This document shows positions 17,456 through 26,467 of a DNA stretch of 64,000 nt, piece after piece (position 1 is the first letter of the stretch; each line of letters starts with the position of its first letter). Under the pieces are notes generated by a model. It did no database searches, had not been told where the DNA came from, and saw only the letters and a list, made by a program, of their open reading frames with translations. The DNA is from Mesorhizobium sp. B2-1-8 (GTDB lineage: Bacteria > Pseudomonadota > Alphaproteobacteria > Rhizobiales > Rhizobiaceae). Made by a program: the position numbers and the translations under genes. The stretch lies in the NCBI RefSeq assembly GCF_006442545.2, contig NZ_CP083952.1, positions 1,853,501 through 1,917,500 of the forward strand, in the 5' to 3' direction.

Positions 17456-18697
17456 ATGACGCAGATGAATCTCGGCATGACCGAGCGGCTGAAGCCGATC
17501 CACGCACGCGTCGCGGCCATGGTGCGCGACGAGATCATGCCGCTCGACAAGGAATTTCTGGGCGAAGTCGGCAAGGCCGGCGACCGCTGGGTCTACAGCA
17601 AGCGACAGAGCGAGATCCTCGAAGGGCTGAAGAAGACCGCCTGGGAACGAGGGCTGTGGAACTTCTGGCTGACCGGCTCGGAACGCGGCTACGGCCTGTC
17701 CACCGTCGAATACGCCTATCTGGCAGAGGAGATGGGCAAGGCCCATCTCGGCGCCGAAACCTTCAACTGCTCCGCGCCCGACACCGGCAACATGGAGGTT
17801 CTGGAACGCTACGGCTCGGCCGAGCATAAGCGGGAATGGCTCGAGCCGCTGTTGGACGGAAAAATCCGCTCGGCCTATCTGATGACGGAGCCGGATGTCG
17901 CTTCCTCCGACGCCACTAACATTTCCATGCGCTGCGAGCGGCAGGGCGGCGACTATGTGCTCAATGGCGAGAAATGGTGGGCGTCGGGCGCCGGCGATCC
18001 GCGCTGCGCCATCTACATCGTCATGGTGCGAACCGGCGGCGATGACGAGCCACGGCATCGCCGTCATTCGATGATCCTGGTTCCCTCGGACACGAAAGGC
18101 GTGACCAAGGTTCGCGCCATGCAGGTCTATGGCGACGATGATGCGCCGCACGGCCACATGCATCTTCGCTTCGACAATGTGCTGATATCAGCCTCGAACC
18201 TGATCCTCGGCGAGGGCAGGGGTTTCGAGATCGCGCAGGGCCGTCTCGGCCCCGGCCGCATCCACCACTGCATGCGCGCCATCGGCCAGGCCGAGATGGC
18301 GCTGGAGATGCTGTGCCAGCGTTCCATGCGCCGCGAGGCCTTCGGCCAGAAGCTGGCGAAGCTAGGCGCCAATTTCGACATCATCGCCGAATGCCGCATG
18401 GAGATCGAGATGGCCCGGCTGCTCTGCCTCAAGGCGGCGTGGATGATCGACCAGGGCGACGCGCGTGCCGCGGCCCCCTGGATCAGCCAGATCAAAGTCA
18501 TCGCACCGCGTGTCGCGCTGAAGGTCACAGACGAGGCGGTGCAGATGTTCGGCGCGCAAGGCATCAGCCAGGACACGCCGCTGGCGCGCTCGTGGACGCA
18601 CCTCAGGACGCTGCGCCTCGCCGACGGGCCGGATGCCGTGCATCGGCGGCAGGTGGCGCGGACGGAACTGAAGAAATACACGCAGGAGAAGGTCTGA
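17456..18697 (+). CDS. Acyl-CoA dehydrogenase, ACAD10/11-like
   Basis: A 413-residue flavoprotein with the three-part acyl-CoA dehydrogenase layout: an N-terminal helical domain, a middle beta domain (YLMTEPDVASSDATNI, GEKWWASGAGDPRC) and a C-terminal helical domain (RREAFGQKLAKLGANF). The end, GAQGISQDTPLAR followed by RTLRLADGPDAVH, closely follows the ACAD10/11 pattern. It may act with the APH-like kinase to eliminate phosphate from, or dehydrogenate, a 4-phospho-acyl-CoA, as proposed for LvaC and ACAD11; this is inference. The ATG at 17456 follows AAGGG. The quinone-oxidoreductase-like gene follows 44 nt later on the same strand. Confidence 0.88.
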   Translation: MTQMNLGMTERLKPIHARVAAMVRDEIMPLDKEFLGEVGKAGDRWVYSKRQSEILEGLKKTAWERGLWNFWLTGSERGYGLSTVEYAYLAEEMGKAHLGAETFNCSAPDTGNMEVLERYGSAEHKREWLEPLLDGKIRSAYLMTEPDVASSDATNISMRCERQGGDYVLNGEKWWASGAGDPRCAIYIVMVRTGGDDEPRHRRHSMILVPSDTKGVTKVRAMQVYGDDDAPHGHMHLRFDNVLISASNLILGEGRGFEIAQGRLGPGRIHHCMRAIGQAEMALEMLCQRSMRREAFGQKLAKLGANFDIIAECRMEIEMARLLCLKAAWMIDQGDARAAAPWISQIKVIAPRVALKVTDEAVQMFGAQGISQDTPLARSWTHLRTLRLADGPDAVHRRQVARTELKKYTQEKV

Positions 18698-18741
18698 GCG
18701 CTGCCGGCCGCCTTGCCGCCGACAAACAAGGAATACCACCA

Positions 18742-19779
18742 ATGACGATCCCCTCCGAAATGAAGGCGCTGCTCTTGGTCGGTGACGGCTATACCAAGAC
18801 GCCGAGCGGCAGTGCGCTCGAGGCGATGGAGCCGTATCTCGAACCAGGCAGCATCGCCGTACCTGTGCCCGGACCGGGCCAGGTGCTGATCAAGGTCAGC
18901 CTGGCTTCGATCAATCCATCGGATGTCGCCTTCATCAAGGGCCAGTATGGCCAGCCGCGCGCCAAGGGCCAGCCGGCCGGCTTCGAGGGCGTCGGCACGG
19001 TCGTCGCGGGTGGCGGGGAGCCCTATCCCAAGAGCCTCGTCGGCAAGCGTGTCGCCTTCGCCACCGGCCTTAGCAATTGGGGCTCGTGGGCTGAATATGC
19101 CATCGCCGAGGCGGCAGCCTGCATTCAACTGCTCGATACGGTGCGCGACGAGGATGGCGCGGCGATGATCGTCAATCCGCTGACCGCGATCGCCATGTTC
19201 GACATCGTCAAACAGGAAGGCGAAAAGGCCTTCGTCATGACCGCCGGCGCCAGCCAGCTCTGCAAGCTGATCATCGGCCTGGCCAGGGAGGAAGGGTTTC
19301 GGCCTGTCGTCACCGTGCGTCGCGACGAGCAGATCGCGTTGCTGAAAGAGCTTGGCGCGGCGCATGTCCTCAACGAGAAGGCACCGGATTTCGAGGCCAC
19401 GCTGCGCGAGGTGATGAGGGCCGAACAGCCGCGCATCTTCCTCGATGCGGTCACCGGCCCGCTGGCGTCAGCCATCTTCAATGCGATGCCGAAACGGGCG
19501 CGCTGGATCATCTACGGCCGGCTCGATCCCGAGGCCACCATCATCCGCGAGCCCGGCCAGCTGATCTTCCAGCACAAGCGCATAGAGGGCTTCTGGCTGA
19601 GCGAATGGATGCGGCAATCTAGGGATCGGCGTGGTCCGGCGATCCTCGAGGCGCAGAAGCGGTTTTCCGACGGGCGCTGGTCGACAGACGTGACGGCGGT
19701 CATTCCGCTGGCCGAGGCAATGGCGCGCGTGCCGGGGGAACTGGCCAAGCCCAACGGCAAGGTATTGATCCGGCCTTAA
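18742..19779 (+). CDS. Medium-chain dehydrogenase/reductase, quinone-oxidoreductase-like
   Basis: A 345-residue MDR-superfamily protein. The GroES-like half shows GPGQVLIKVSLASINPSDV and AGFEGVGTVVAGG; the Rossmann half begins near AFVMTAGASQLCKLI and includes a NADPH-type ARG-rich segment. The zinc ligands of classical alcohol dehydrogenases are missing (no GHE motif), which places it with zinc-free quinone or enoyl reductases. It ends NGKVLIRP, the usual MDR terminus. The ATG at 18742 has AAGGAAT upstream. It is probably co-transcribed with the acyl-CoA dehydrogenase gene and could reduce an enoyl or quinone intermediate. Confidence 0.82.
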   Translation: MTIPSEMKALLLVGDGYTKTPSGSALEAMEPYLEPGSIAVPVPGPGQVLIKVSLASINPSDVAFIKGQYGQPRAKGQPAGFEGVGTVVAGGGEPYPKSLVGKRVAFATGLSNWGSWAEYAIAEAAACIQLLDTVRDEDGAAMIVNPLTAIAMFDIVKQEGEKAFVMTAGASQLCKLIIGLAREEGFRPVVTVRRDEQIALLKELGAAHVLNEKAPDFEATLREVMRAEQPRIFLDAVTGPLASAIFNAMPKRARWIIYGRLDPEATIIREPGQLIFQHKRIEGFWLSEWMRQSRDRRGPAILEAQKRFSDGRWSTDVTAVIPLAEAMARVPGELAKPNGKVLIRP

Positions 19780-19964
19780 GCGGTGACCTTGCTCTCGACG
19801 CTCGACACAATCACGTGTCCAGCTGCCATCGGAACGGCGGGATCGCCGCTTACGCCATTGAGCCCCCTATGCCTCGTCGCTTTGTCCGTGATATGTCGCC
19901 GCCATCGAATGCCGGGAAGGCGCTAGGCTGAGGCGTCTTCCGCGATGGCGTGCGGGGTGTATTG

Positions 19965-21131
19965 ATGACGATTTCCAAGCCGGTTTTCGACCGTTTGGGG
20001 CTGGGTATGTGGGTCGGGGCATTCCTGGTCGTTCTCGGCCTGGTGTTATGGTCGCCCTACACGCGCACGGTGATGCAGGCCTACGGATATGGCAGCGAGG
20101 CATTCCTCAGCGGCCAGCCACTGTACAATCTCCAGTCGGAGATGGGCTATCTCTACGCGCCGGCCTTCGCCGCGCTCTACATTCCGGTGCTGAAGCTTGG
20201 ACCGTATCTGGGCGGCGTGGTGTGGCATGCGGTGGGCTTCGCGGCGCTCACCTTCGCGGCGATGCGGCAGGTGCGCAAGCTCGGCGGTGAAGAATTGCCG
20301 TGGCTGCTTTCCTTCGGGCTCTTCCTTGCCTTGCCGATGGCGCTGGGTGCCGTCCGCAACGGCCAGGCGACGATCCTCCTGACCGGTGCCTGCTGGCTCC
20401 TGACCCTGTCTGCGCTCGAAGGGCGGCGCGCCGAGACCTTCTTCTGGGCTTCGGTCGCCATCATCGCCAAACCAACCGCGATCATCATGCTGTTGCTGGT
20501 GGGGGCCTTGCGCCTGCGGCTGATACCCGTGCTCGCGCTGGCGGTGTTGTTCGTGCTCGCCATACCATATGCCTTCGCACCTGCAGGCTACGTCAACGAG
20601 CAGTACGGTGATTTCGCCCGCATGCTGACTTCTATGGCCGTCGACAAGTCCGGCCGCTTCGTCCCCAGCGACTTCACGGCGCCTTTCACCTCGGTGGGAG
20701 TGCCCATGCCTGAATTCGCCGCCACGATCGTGCGCGTCGTCGTGGCACTGCTCACGCTATCGATCGTCCTCTGGTTCGACCGCAAGCTGCGGCCTGGAAT
20801 GGCCGGACTGGCGATCTTCCTGACGGCCGCCTTCTACATGTGCGTCTTCAATCCGCGCGTCGAGCCAAATACCTATGCCATGATCGCCGTGCCTGCCGGT
20901 CTCGCCATCGCCATACTGTGGCGGGAGGAGCGTGGCGGTGTCCTGGCTTCGGTGCTGTCGACGGTATTGTTCCTCACAGGTTTGACCGGCGTCGAGCGCC
21001 ACATGCATGATTTCTTCTACCCCTGGTTCCGGCCGCTCGCGGTCACCTTCATCGCCTGTTCGCTGATCTGGTGGTTCTGGGCCAAGGCGCGCCAAAAGAC
21101 ACTGAATGTCGGACCCGTTGCACATGGCTGA
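19965..21131 (+). CDS. GT87/DUF2029-like polyprenol-phosphate-sugar glycosyltransferase
   Basis: A 388-residue integral membrane protein with about 10 transmembrane helices. The first periplasmic loop carries the sequence GYGSEAFLSGQPLY, with acidic and aromatic residues as in GT-C-fold enzymes, followed by MGYLYAPAF and later ALGAVRNGQATILLTG, wording typical of the DUF2029/GT87 family. GT87 members (for example PimE) transfer sugars from polyprenyl phosphate outside the membrane. The chosen ATG at 19965 follows GGGG; a GTG lies five codons upstream. It overlaps the GtrB-like gene, which fits it being the final transferase of the cassette. The acceptor is unknown. Confidence 0.78.
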   Translation: MTISKPVFDRLGLGMWVGAFLVVLGLVLWSPYTRTVMQAYGYGSEAFLSGQPLYNLQSEMGYLYAPAFAALYIPVLKLGPYLGGVVWHAVGFAALTFAAMRQVRKLGGEELPWLLSFGLFLALPMALGAVRNGQATILLTGACWLLTLSALEGRRAETFFWASVAIIAKPTAIIMLLLVGALRLRLIPVLALAVLFVLAIPYAFAPAGYVNEQYGDFARMLTSMAVDKSGRFVPSDFTAPFTSVGVPMPEFAATIVRVVVALLTLSIVLWFDRKLRPGMAGLAIFLTAAFYMCVFNPRVEPNTYAMIAVPAGLAIAILWREERGGVLASVLSTVLFLTGLTGVERHMHDFFYPWFRPLAVTFIACSLIWWFWAKARQKTLNVGPVAHG

Positions 21132-22107
21132 GTTGCGTCAGAAACTCGATATCGTGGCGCCCTTCTTCAACGAGGCGCAATCGGCGTCGGCCTTTGCCGC
21201 GCTGCTCGAGAGACTCGAGGAGGCGGTATCAAGCCGTTTCGGCATGGCCGTCCACAAGATCCTGGTCGACGACGGCAGCCGCGACGATGGCGCTGGGCGA
21301 TTTTCGCAGGCCCTGTCGGGATCGTGGGAGATCGTCCGCCTCAGCCGCAATTTCGGCAAGGAGGTCGCGGTGCTTGCCGGCCTCGACCACTCGCGCGGCG
21401 ACATGGTGCTGATCATGGATTCAGACCTGCAGCATTCCATGGACATCAGCCTGCAGATGATTGCCGAGTTGGTGGAGCACCCCGATATAGACGTCGTCTA
21501 CGCCCAGAACGACCGGCGCGAGGCCAGCTGGCGGCGCAGCCAGTTGGCGAAGCTGTTTTATAGCCTGATCAACAGCAGCCAGCGTTTCGACATCCCCGAG
21601 AACGCGGGAGACTTTCGTGTCATGCGCGGTGCCGTCGCGCGCGCGCTGACCAGCCTGCGCGACAAGCGGCGCTTCAACAAGGGCCTGTTCGCCTGGGCAG
21701 GCTTCCGCCAGAAAGCCATACCCTATTCGCCGGAAAACCGCGCCATCGGCACATCGAAATGGAGCCGGCTCAACCTGATCGCCTTTTCGCTGGAAGGCTT
21801 TACGTCATTTTCGGTCATCCCTCTGCGCATCATCAGCCTGAGCGGGATGCTGGCGGCGCTGGCGGGAGGCGTTTACGGCGCCAAGGTGTTCTTCGAAGTG
21901 ATGTTCTACGGGATCGCCGTGCCTGGCTATCCCAGCCTGATGGTCGCCGTCGTCCTGCTCGGTGGCCTCAACCTCACCTTGCTCGGCCTGATCGGCGAAT
22001 ATGTCTGGGTTACACTCTCGGAAAGCAAGGACCGGCCAGTCTATCTCGTGCGCGATGTCCTGCGCAGCGACGTGTCGGACAGGCCGGCAGGCGCGTCCCG
22101 GACATGA
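21106..22107 (+). CDS. GtrB/ArnC-like undecaprenyl-phosphate glycosyltransferase
   Basis: A 333-residue GT2-family enzyme. The N-terminal catalytic domain has the nucleotide-sugar motif PFFNE, the metal-binding region DDGSRDD, RNFGKEVAVLAGLDH and MDSDLQHS. Two C-terminal transmembrane helices (about residues 230-255 and 270-300) end in GEYVWVTLSESKDRPVYLV, as in GtrB/YfdH and ArnC. Such enzymes load a sugar from a nucleotide donor onto undecaprenyl phosphate on the cytoplasmic face. Two in-frame ATGs (21106 and 21124) both overlap the preceding gene; neither has a strong Shine-Dalgarno. The stop overlaps the deacetylase start (ATGA). Confidence 0.88.
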   Translation: MSDPLHMAELRQKLDIVAPFFNEAQSASAFAALLERLEEAVSSRFGMAVHKILVDDGSRDDGAGRFSQALSGSWEIVRLSRNFGKEVAVLAGLDHSRGDMVLIMDSDLQHSMDISLQMIAELVEHPDIDVVYAQNDRREASWRRSQLAKLFYSLINSSQRFDIPENAGDFRVMRGAVARALTSLRDKRRFNKGLFAWAGFRQKAIPYSPENRAIGTSKWSRLNLIAFSLEGFTSFSVIPLRIISLSGMLAALAGGVYGAKVFFEVMFYGIAVPGYPSLMVAVVLLGGLNLTLLGLIGEYVWVTLSESKDRPVYLVRDVLRSDVSDRPAGASRT

Positions 22108-22922
22108 CGCGGCGTATTCGCCTGATCGCCGACGACTACGGCCTGGCGCCAGGGGTTTGCGCCGGGATTCTAGACCTGCTCGACCGGCGACGCCTTACCG
22201 GCACCAGTTGCATGACCGGTTTTCCGGAATGGACCGAGGCGGCAGCGCGCATAAAGCCACTGTGCGGCCGCGCGGCGATCGGGCTGCACCTGACCCTCAC
22301 GGACCAGCCAGCCGTCACGGGCAAATCGAGCCTGGCGCCTGATGGCCGGCTGCCGCCGCTTCGTTCTCTGGCCCTGCCGGTCCTGCGCGGCCGGATCGAC
22401 AAACGCGACGTCCATGCCGAACTCGACGCGCAGTACAGTCGTTTCGTCGAGGCGCTGGGCCGTAAGCCCGACTTCATCGACGGTCATCAGCACGTGCATT
22501 TCCTGCCCGTCGTGCGCGGATGGCTGCGGGCGCATTTTCGCGAAGCTGCCGGCAGGCCGGTGTTGCGCGGCGCTCCGGCGCTCAGCGATGCCGCCGCCGC
22601 ACCGAAGATCGCCGCGATCGCTGCCGTGGCCGCCGGCTTCAACCAATCGATGCAGCGCGCCGGCTTTGCCGTTTGGAAGCCGCTCGCAGGCATCTATGAC
22701 TGGCGGCAGCCCGAAAAGTTTGCCCCATTGCTGGAGGCTGCGGTCGAAGCGTTGCCGGATCGTGGGTTGTTCATGTGCCACCCCGGCCATGTCGACGACA
22801 CGCTGCGCGCGCGCGACCCGATGCAAGGCGTGCGCGAAGTGGAGTTCGGGGTACTGGCCTCGGATGCGTTCGGCGCACGCCTGGCCCGCGCCGGTGTCGA
22901 GATCATGGACGGCAAGGGATGA
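22104..22922 (+). CDS. YdjC/ChbG/NaxD-type carbohydrate deacetylase
   Basis: A 272-residue enzyme of the YdjC superfamily. Metal-binding and catalytic residues are visible: Asp10-Asp11 in ADDYGLAPG, His62 in GLHLTLT and the His cluster at 128-132 in DGHQHVHFLP. The C-terminal FMCHPGHVDD is also typical. Members remove N-acetyl groups from amino sugars; NaxD of Francisella acts on undecaprenyl-phosphate-GalNAc before the sugar is attached to lipid A. The position here, sandwiched by ATGA overlaps between GtrB- and GtrA-like genes, argues for a lipid-linked amino-sugar substrate. HpnK of hopanoid pathways is related, but no hopanoid genes are nearby. Confidence 0.83.
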   Translation: MTRRIRLIADDYGLAPGVCAGILDLLDRRRLTGTSCMTGFPEWTEAAARIKPLCGRAAIGLHLTLTDQPAVTGKSSLAPDGRLPPLRSLALPVLRGRIDKRDVHAELDAQYSRFVEALGRKPDFIDGHQHVHFLPVVRGWLRAHFREAAGRPVLRGAPALSDAAAAPKIAAIAAVAAGFNQSMQRAGFAVWKPLAGIYDWRQPEKFAPLLEAAVEALPDRGLFMCHPGHVDDTLRARDPMQGVREVEFGVLASDAFGARLARAGVEIMDGKG

Positions 22923-23329
22923 GCGGCGCCGAACAGCCCCGGCGTTCGACCGGCAGCAAGATCGTCCGTTTTGCGCTTGTCGGACTGGCGAATACGGCCA
23001 TCGATCTTGCCGGCTTTTCCCTGCTGCTCAAGCTGCATGTCCCGCCGCTATCCGCCAATGTCGTCTCGTGGTCGATCGCCGTGATCTTCTCTTTCGTGGC
23101 GAATGGCTTCTGGTCGTTCGAGCGCAATCACGCCATCCGGCTGCATGACGCCTTCCTGCGGTTCGTCTCGCTCGGAGCGCTGATTTCGCTCGGCGTCTCC
23201 AGCCTGTCGATCGCACTCTTCGCCGGTATCGCGGGCGTGTGGCCGGCAAAGATCGGCGGCGTCATCGTGGCGGCTGTGCTGAACTTTATTGCCGCGCGCT
23301 GGTCGATCGAAGGCCGGCTGCTGAAATAG
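22919..23329 (+). CDS. GtrA-family membrane protein (putative lipid-linked sugar flippase)
   Basis: A 136-residue protein with four transmembrane helices. The first reads VRFALVGLANTAIDLAGF, the hallmark GtrA opening, and the middle NVVSWSIAVIFSFVANGFWS contains the conserved N..W.F. pattern. GtrA proteins are thought to help flip undecaprenyl-phosphate-linked sugars across the inner membrane. It is the fourth gene of the coupled cassette (ATGA overlap with the deacetylase) and ends 7 nt from the convergent RND pump gene. Confidence 0.87.
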   Translation: MSGAEQPRRSTGSKIVRFALVGLANTAIDLAGFSLLLKLHVPPLSANVVSWSIAVIFSFVANGFWSFERNHAIRLHDAFLRFVSLGALISLGVSSLSIALFAGIAGVWPAKIGGVIVAAVLNFIAARWSIEGRLLK

Positions 23330-23335
23330 CTATCT

Positions 23336-26300
23336 CTATTGCGCCGGTTCCACATTGGTGTAGGCGGCTTCCTCGAGTTCGTGCTTCAGCCGTGCTTGCT
23401 CATGGATCTTCGGCGTGACGAAACGGCCAAGCAGGAGATAGGCGACCGGTGTCAGGAACAGCGTCGAGACGGTGGCCAGGCCAAGCCCGCCGACGATGAC
23501 CCAGCCGAGCGCCACGCGTGCCTCGGCGCCCGCGCCGGCGGCCAGCACGAGCGGCACACCGCCGAGGATTGTGCAGATCATCGTCATCATCACCGGCCGC
23601 AGGCGGATGGTGGAGGCCTGCTCGATCGCTTCGCGCACGCCGAGGCCGTGGTCGCGCAATTGGTTGGCGAATTCGACGATCAGGATGCCGTTCTTGGCCA
23701 TGACGCCGACCAGAAGCACCAGGCCGATCTGGCTGTAGGCATTGAGGCTGGTGCCGGACAACAGCAGCGCGAAAATGGCGCAAGCAAGGCCGAGCGGCAC
23801 CGTCGCCATGATGATGACGGCACTGACGAAACTCTCGAACTGGGCGGCCAGCACCAAGAGGATGATGACCAGCGCGAAGCCGAAGATGGTGATCATGGCG
23901 CTGTTGGTCTCGCCCAAAGTCGCGGCCTCGGCCAGCGGCAGGATGCGGCTGCCGGGCGGCAGAAGCGGCGTGGCGATTTCCTGCGCGCGCGCCAGCGCAT
24001 CGCCGAGCGCGAAATTGCCCGAGAGGTTCGAGGTGATCGCCACCGAAGGCTGCTGCTGCTCGCGCGACAGCGACGGCGGCACGGCGCGTTCGGTCAGCGT
24101 GGCGATGGTCGACATCGGCACGAAGCGGCCATCCGCCGTCTTGAGGAAGACATTTTCCAGATCGGTCGGGTCGTTGATCGGATTGGTGGTCGAGACCAGC
24201 TTCACGCCGTAGCTGCGGTCGGCGATGTAGACATCGACGACGTCATTGCCGTCGAGCATGGCTTGCATGGTGTTGGCAAGCCCTGATATGTCGATGCCGA
24301 GATCGGAAGCGCGCTCCCGGTCGATGGCGACGGAGAGCTGCGGCTGGGTCGGGTCGATCGACAGGCGTGGCGTCTGGAAGCGCGGATCCTTCTGCATCTC
24401 GGCGATGATCTTGACCGCGGCATCGCCAAGCGCCTTGCGGTCGTTGCCGACCAGCGCGAACTGCAGGCCGTTGCCGGCGCCGCGGATGCCGAGGCTGTTG
24501 GGTTGGACCGGGAAGATGCGCACGTTGGGCACCTCCTTGGTCAACTGTCTGATCTCGGCCATGATCTGCTGCTGGCTGCGGCTGCGCTCGTCCCACGGCG
24601 CCAGCGTCATCACCATGAAGCCTGAGTTGTAGGCGCCATTCCTGCCGGCGCTCTCGAAGGTGCTGATGATCTCACCGGAATCGCGCAGCGGCTGGATCAG
24701 CCGCTCGATCTTCTGCATCTGCTGCGTCGTGTAGTCGAGGCTGACGCCTTGCGGGGCACTGATGCGCAACAGCACGGCGGCGCGGTCCTCGGTCGGCGTC
24801 AGCTCCTGGCGGATGGTGCCGAACAGCGTGAAGGCGACGCCGGCAAACAGCACCGCGACAAGAACCACGATCCACGGCGCGTCGAGACATGCATGGAGCG
24901 CGCGCTTGTAGCCGGCATTCAGGACACCGCCGATGCGCGCGCCGATGCCGTGGCCGCCTTCGTGGTGGAGCGACGCGCTGGTTAGCATGCGCGAGGCGAG
25001 CATCGGACAAAGCGTCAGTGCCACCACGCAGGACAGAAGCACCGACATCGCAAGCACGAAGCCGAATTCGCGGAACAGGCCGCCGGTCTGGCCGGGCAGG
25101 AACGAGATCGGCACGAAGACGGCGACCAGCGTCAGCGTCGTGGCGACGACGGCGAAGAACACTTCCTGTGCGCCGAGCACGGCGGCTGCGCGCGGGCCCA
25201 TGCCTTCGTTGCGCCGTCGCACGATGTTTTCCAGCGCCACGATGGCGTCATCGACGACAAGGCCGGTGGCCAGAACCAGGGCAAGCAGCGTCAGGATGTT
25301 GACGGAGAAGCCGGCCAGATAGATGGCGGCGATGGTGCCGATCATGGCGACCGGCATCGACAGGCCGGGGATGAGCGTGGCGCGCCAGTCGAGCAGGAAG
25401 ACATAGATGACGATCAGCACCATGGTGACCGACAGGCCGAGCGCGATCTCGACCTCGTGCACCGCGCCCTTTACGAAGACCGCGTCGTCGCTGGTGATCT
25501 TGATCGCCATGCCCTTGGGCAGGTTCTCCTGCAGCTTGGCGACGGCGGCCTGGACGCCGGTCGAAATGTCCAGCGTGTTTGATTCCGCCTGGCGGATGAT
25601 GCCGATGCCAATGCCGGTCTTGCCGTCCGAACGCAGCGTTGTCTGGCCGACATCGGGGCCGAGCGTGACGGTCGCGACATCGCGGATGCGCGTCGTGCCG
25701 CCGATGATGATGCTTTCGAATTCCTCGGGCGTCGTCACGTCGGCCGTGGTGCGCACGATCAGATCCTGGTTGGTCGTGGTGATCGACCCGGCCGGGGAAT
25801 CGAAGGCGACGGAGGCGAGCGCCGCCCGGAGATCGGCGACCGTGAAGCCAAGGCTGGCGAGCTTGTTCTGGTCGACATCGATGCGGAAGATCTTGTCGCG
25901 ATCGCCATAGACCTGGACGTCGGCGACGCCGGGCACGGCTGCCAGCTCGTCCTCGATCTGGTCCTGGACCACGACCGTCATGTCCTGGATCGACATGCTG
26001 TCGGAGGTCACCGCCAGCCGCATCACCGCGTCGGAATTGGCGTCGGCCTTGACGATGCGTGGCGGATCGGCCGTGTCCGGCATCTGGTTGGCGACGCGGC
26101 CAACGGCATCACGGACATCCGAGGCGGCGACGTTGAGATCGACACCGTCGTTGAACTCGATGGTGACGCGGCTCGAGCCGAAGGAAGAGGAAGACGAGAT
26201 CGACTTGACGCCGGAGACGCGGGCTACCGCGCCCTCGATCGTGTCGGTCAATTCGCGGTCGACGGTTTCGGCCGCGGCCCCTTCGAAAGTGGTGGAGACC

Positions 26301-26467
26301 GTGACGACGGCGCGGTCGACGTCGGGCAGTTCGCGGACCTCGACACCGTAGAAGGCAGCGAGGCCGGCAACGGCAATGAGGGTGTTCAGCACGAAGGCCA
26401 TGACCGGCCGGCGGATGAACAGCGCGGTGAAGCCTGTATCGCTGGCGGCGTTGACGGTGCCGGTCAT
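23336..26467 (-). CDS. RND efflux transporter permease (HAE family)
   Basis: A 1043-residue inner-membrane pump, the usual length. It starts FIRRPVMAFVLNTLIAVAG and shows two repeats of six helices around large periplasmic loops. The proton-relay pair in TM4 is present (LATGLVVDDAIVALENIVRR), as are the helix-connecting GVMAKNGILIVEFAN and RLRPVMMTMI in the second half. It exports hydrophobic or amphiphilic compounds, drawing on the proton gradient, with the adaptor encoded just upstream (ATGA overlap). No outer-membrane TolC-type gene is in the window, so an unlinked channel must be used. Substrate range is unknown. Confidence 0.93.
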   Translation of the reverse strand: MTGTVNAASDTGFTALFIRRPVMAFVLNTLIAVAGLAAFYGVEVRELPDVDRAVVTVSTTFEGAAAETVDRELTDTIEGAVARVSGVKSISSSSSFGSSRVTIEFNDGVDLNVAASDVRDAVGRVANQMPDTADPPRIVKADANSDAVMRLAVTSDSMSIQDMTVVVQDQIEDELAAVPGVADVQVYGDRDKIFRIDVDQNKLASLGFTVADLRAALASVAFDSPAGSITTTNQDLIVRTTADVTTPEEFESIIIGGTTRIRDVATVTLGPDVGQTTLRSDGKTGIGIGIIRQAESNTLDISTGVQAAVAKLQENLPKGMAIKITSDDAVFVKGAVHEVEIALGLSVTMVLIVIYVFLLDWRATLIPGLSMPVAMIGTIAAIYLAGFSVNILTLLALVLATGLVVDDAIVALENIVRRRNEGMGPRAAAVLGAQEVFFAVVATTLTLVAVFVPISFLPGQTGGLFREFGFVLAMSVLLSCVVALTLCPMLASRMLTSASLHHEGGHGIGARIGGVLNAGYKRALHACLDAPWIVVLVAVLFAGVAFTLFGTIRQELTPTEDRAAVLLRISAPQGVSLDYTTQQMQKIERLIQPLRDSGEIISTFESAGRNGAYNSGFMVMTLAPWDERSRSQQQIMAEIRQLTKEVPNVRIFPVQPNSLGIRGAGNGLQFALVGNDRKALGDAAVKIIAEMQKDPRFQTPRLSIDPTQPQLSVAIDRERASDLGIDISGLANTMQAMLDGNDVVDVYIADRSYGVKLVSTTNPINDPTDLENVFLKTADGRFVPMSTIATLTERAVPPSLSREQQQPSVAITSNLSGNFALGDALARAQEIATPLLPPGSRILPLAEAATLGETNSAMITIFGFALVIILLVLAAQFESFVSAVIIMATVPLGLACAIFALLLSGTSLNAYSQIGLVLLVGVMAKNGILIVEFANQLRDHGLGVREAIEQASTIRLRPVMMTMICTILGGVPLVLAAGAGAEARVALGWVIVGGLGLATVSTLFLTPVAYLLLGRFVTPKIHEQARLKHELEEAAYTNVEPAQ

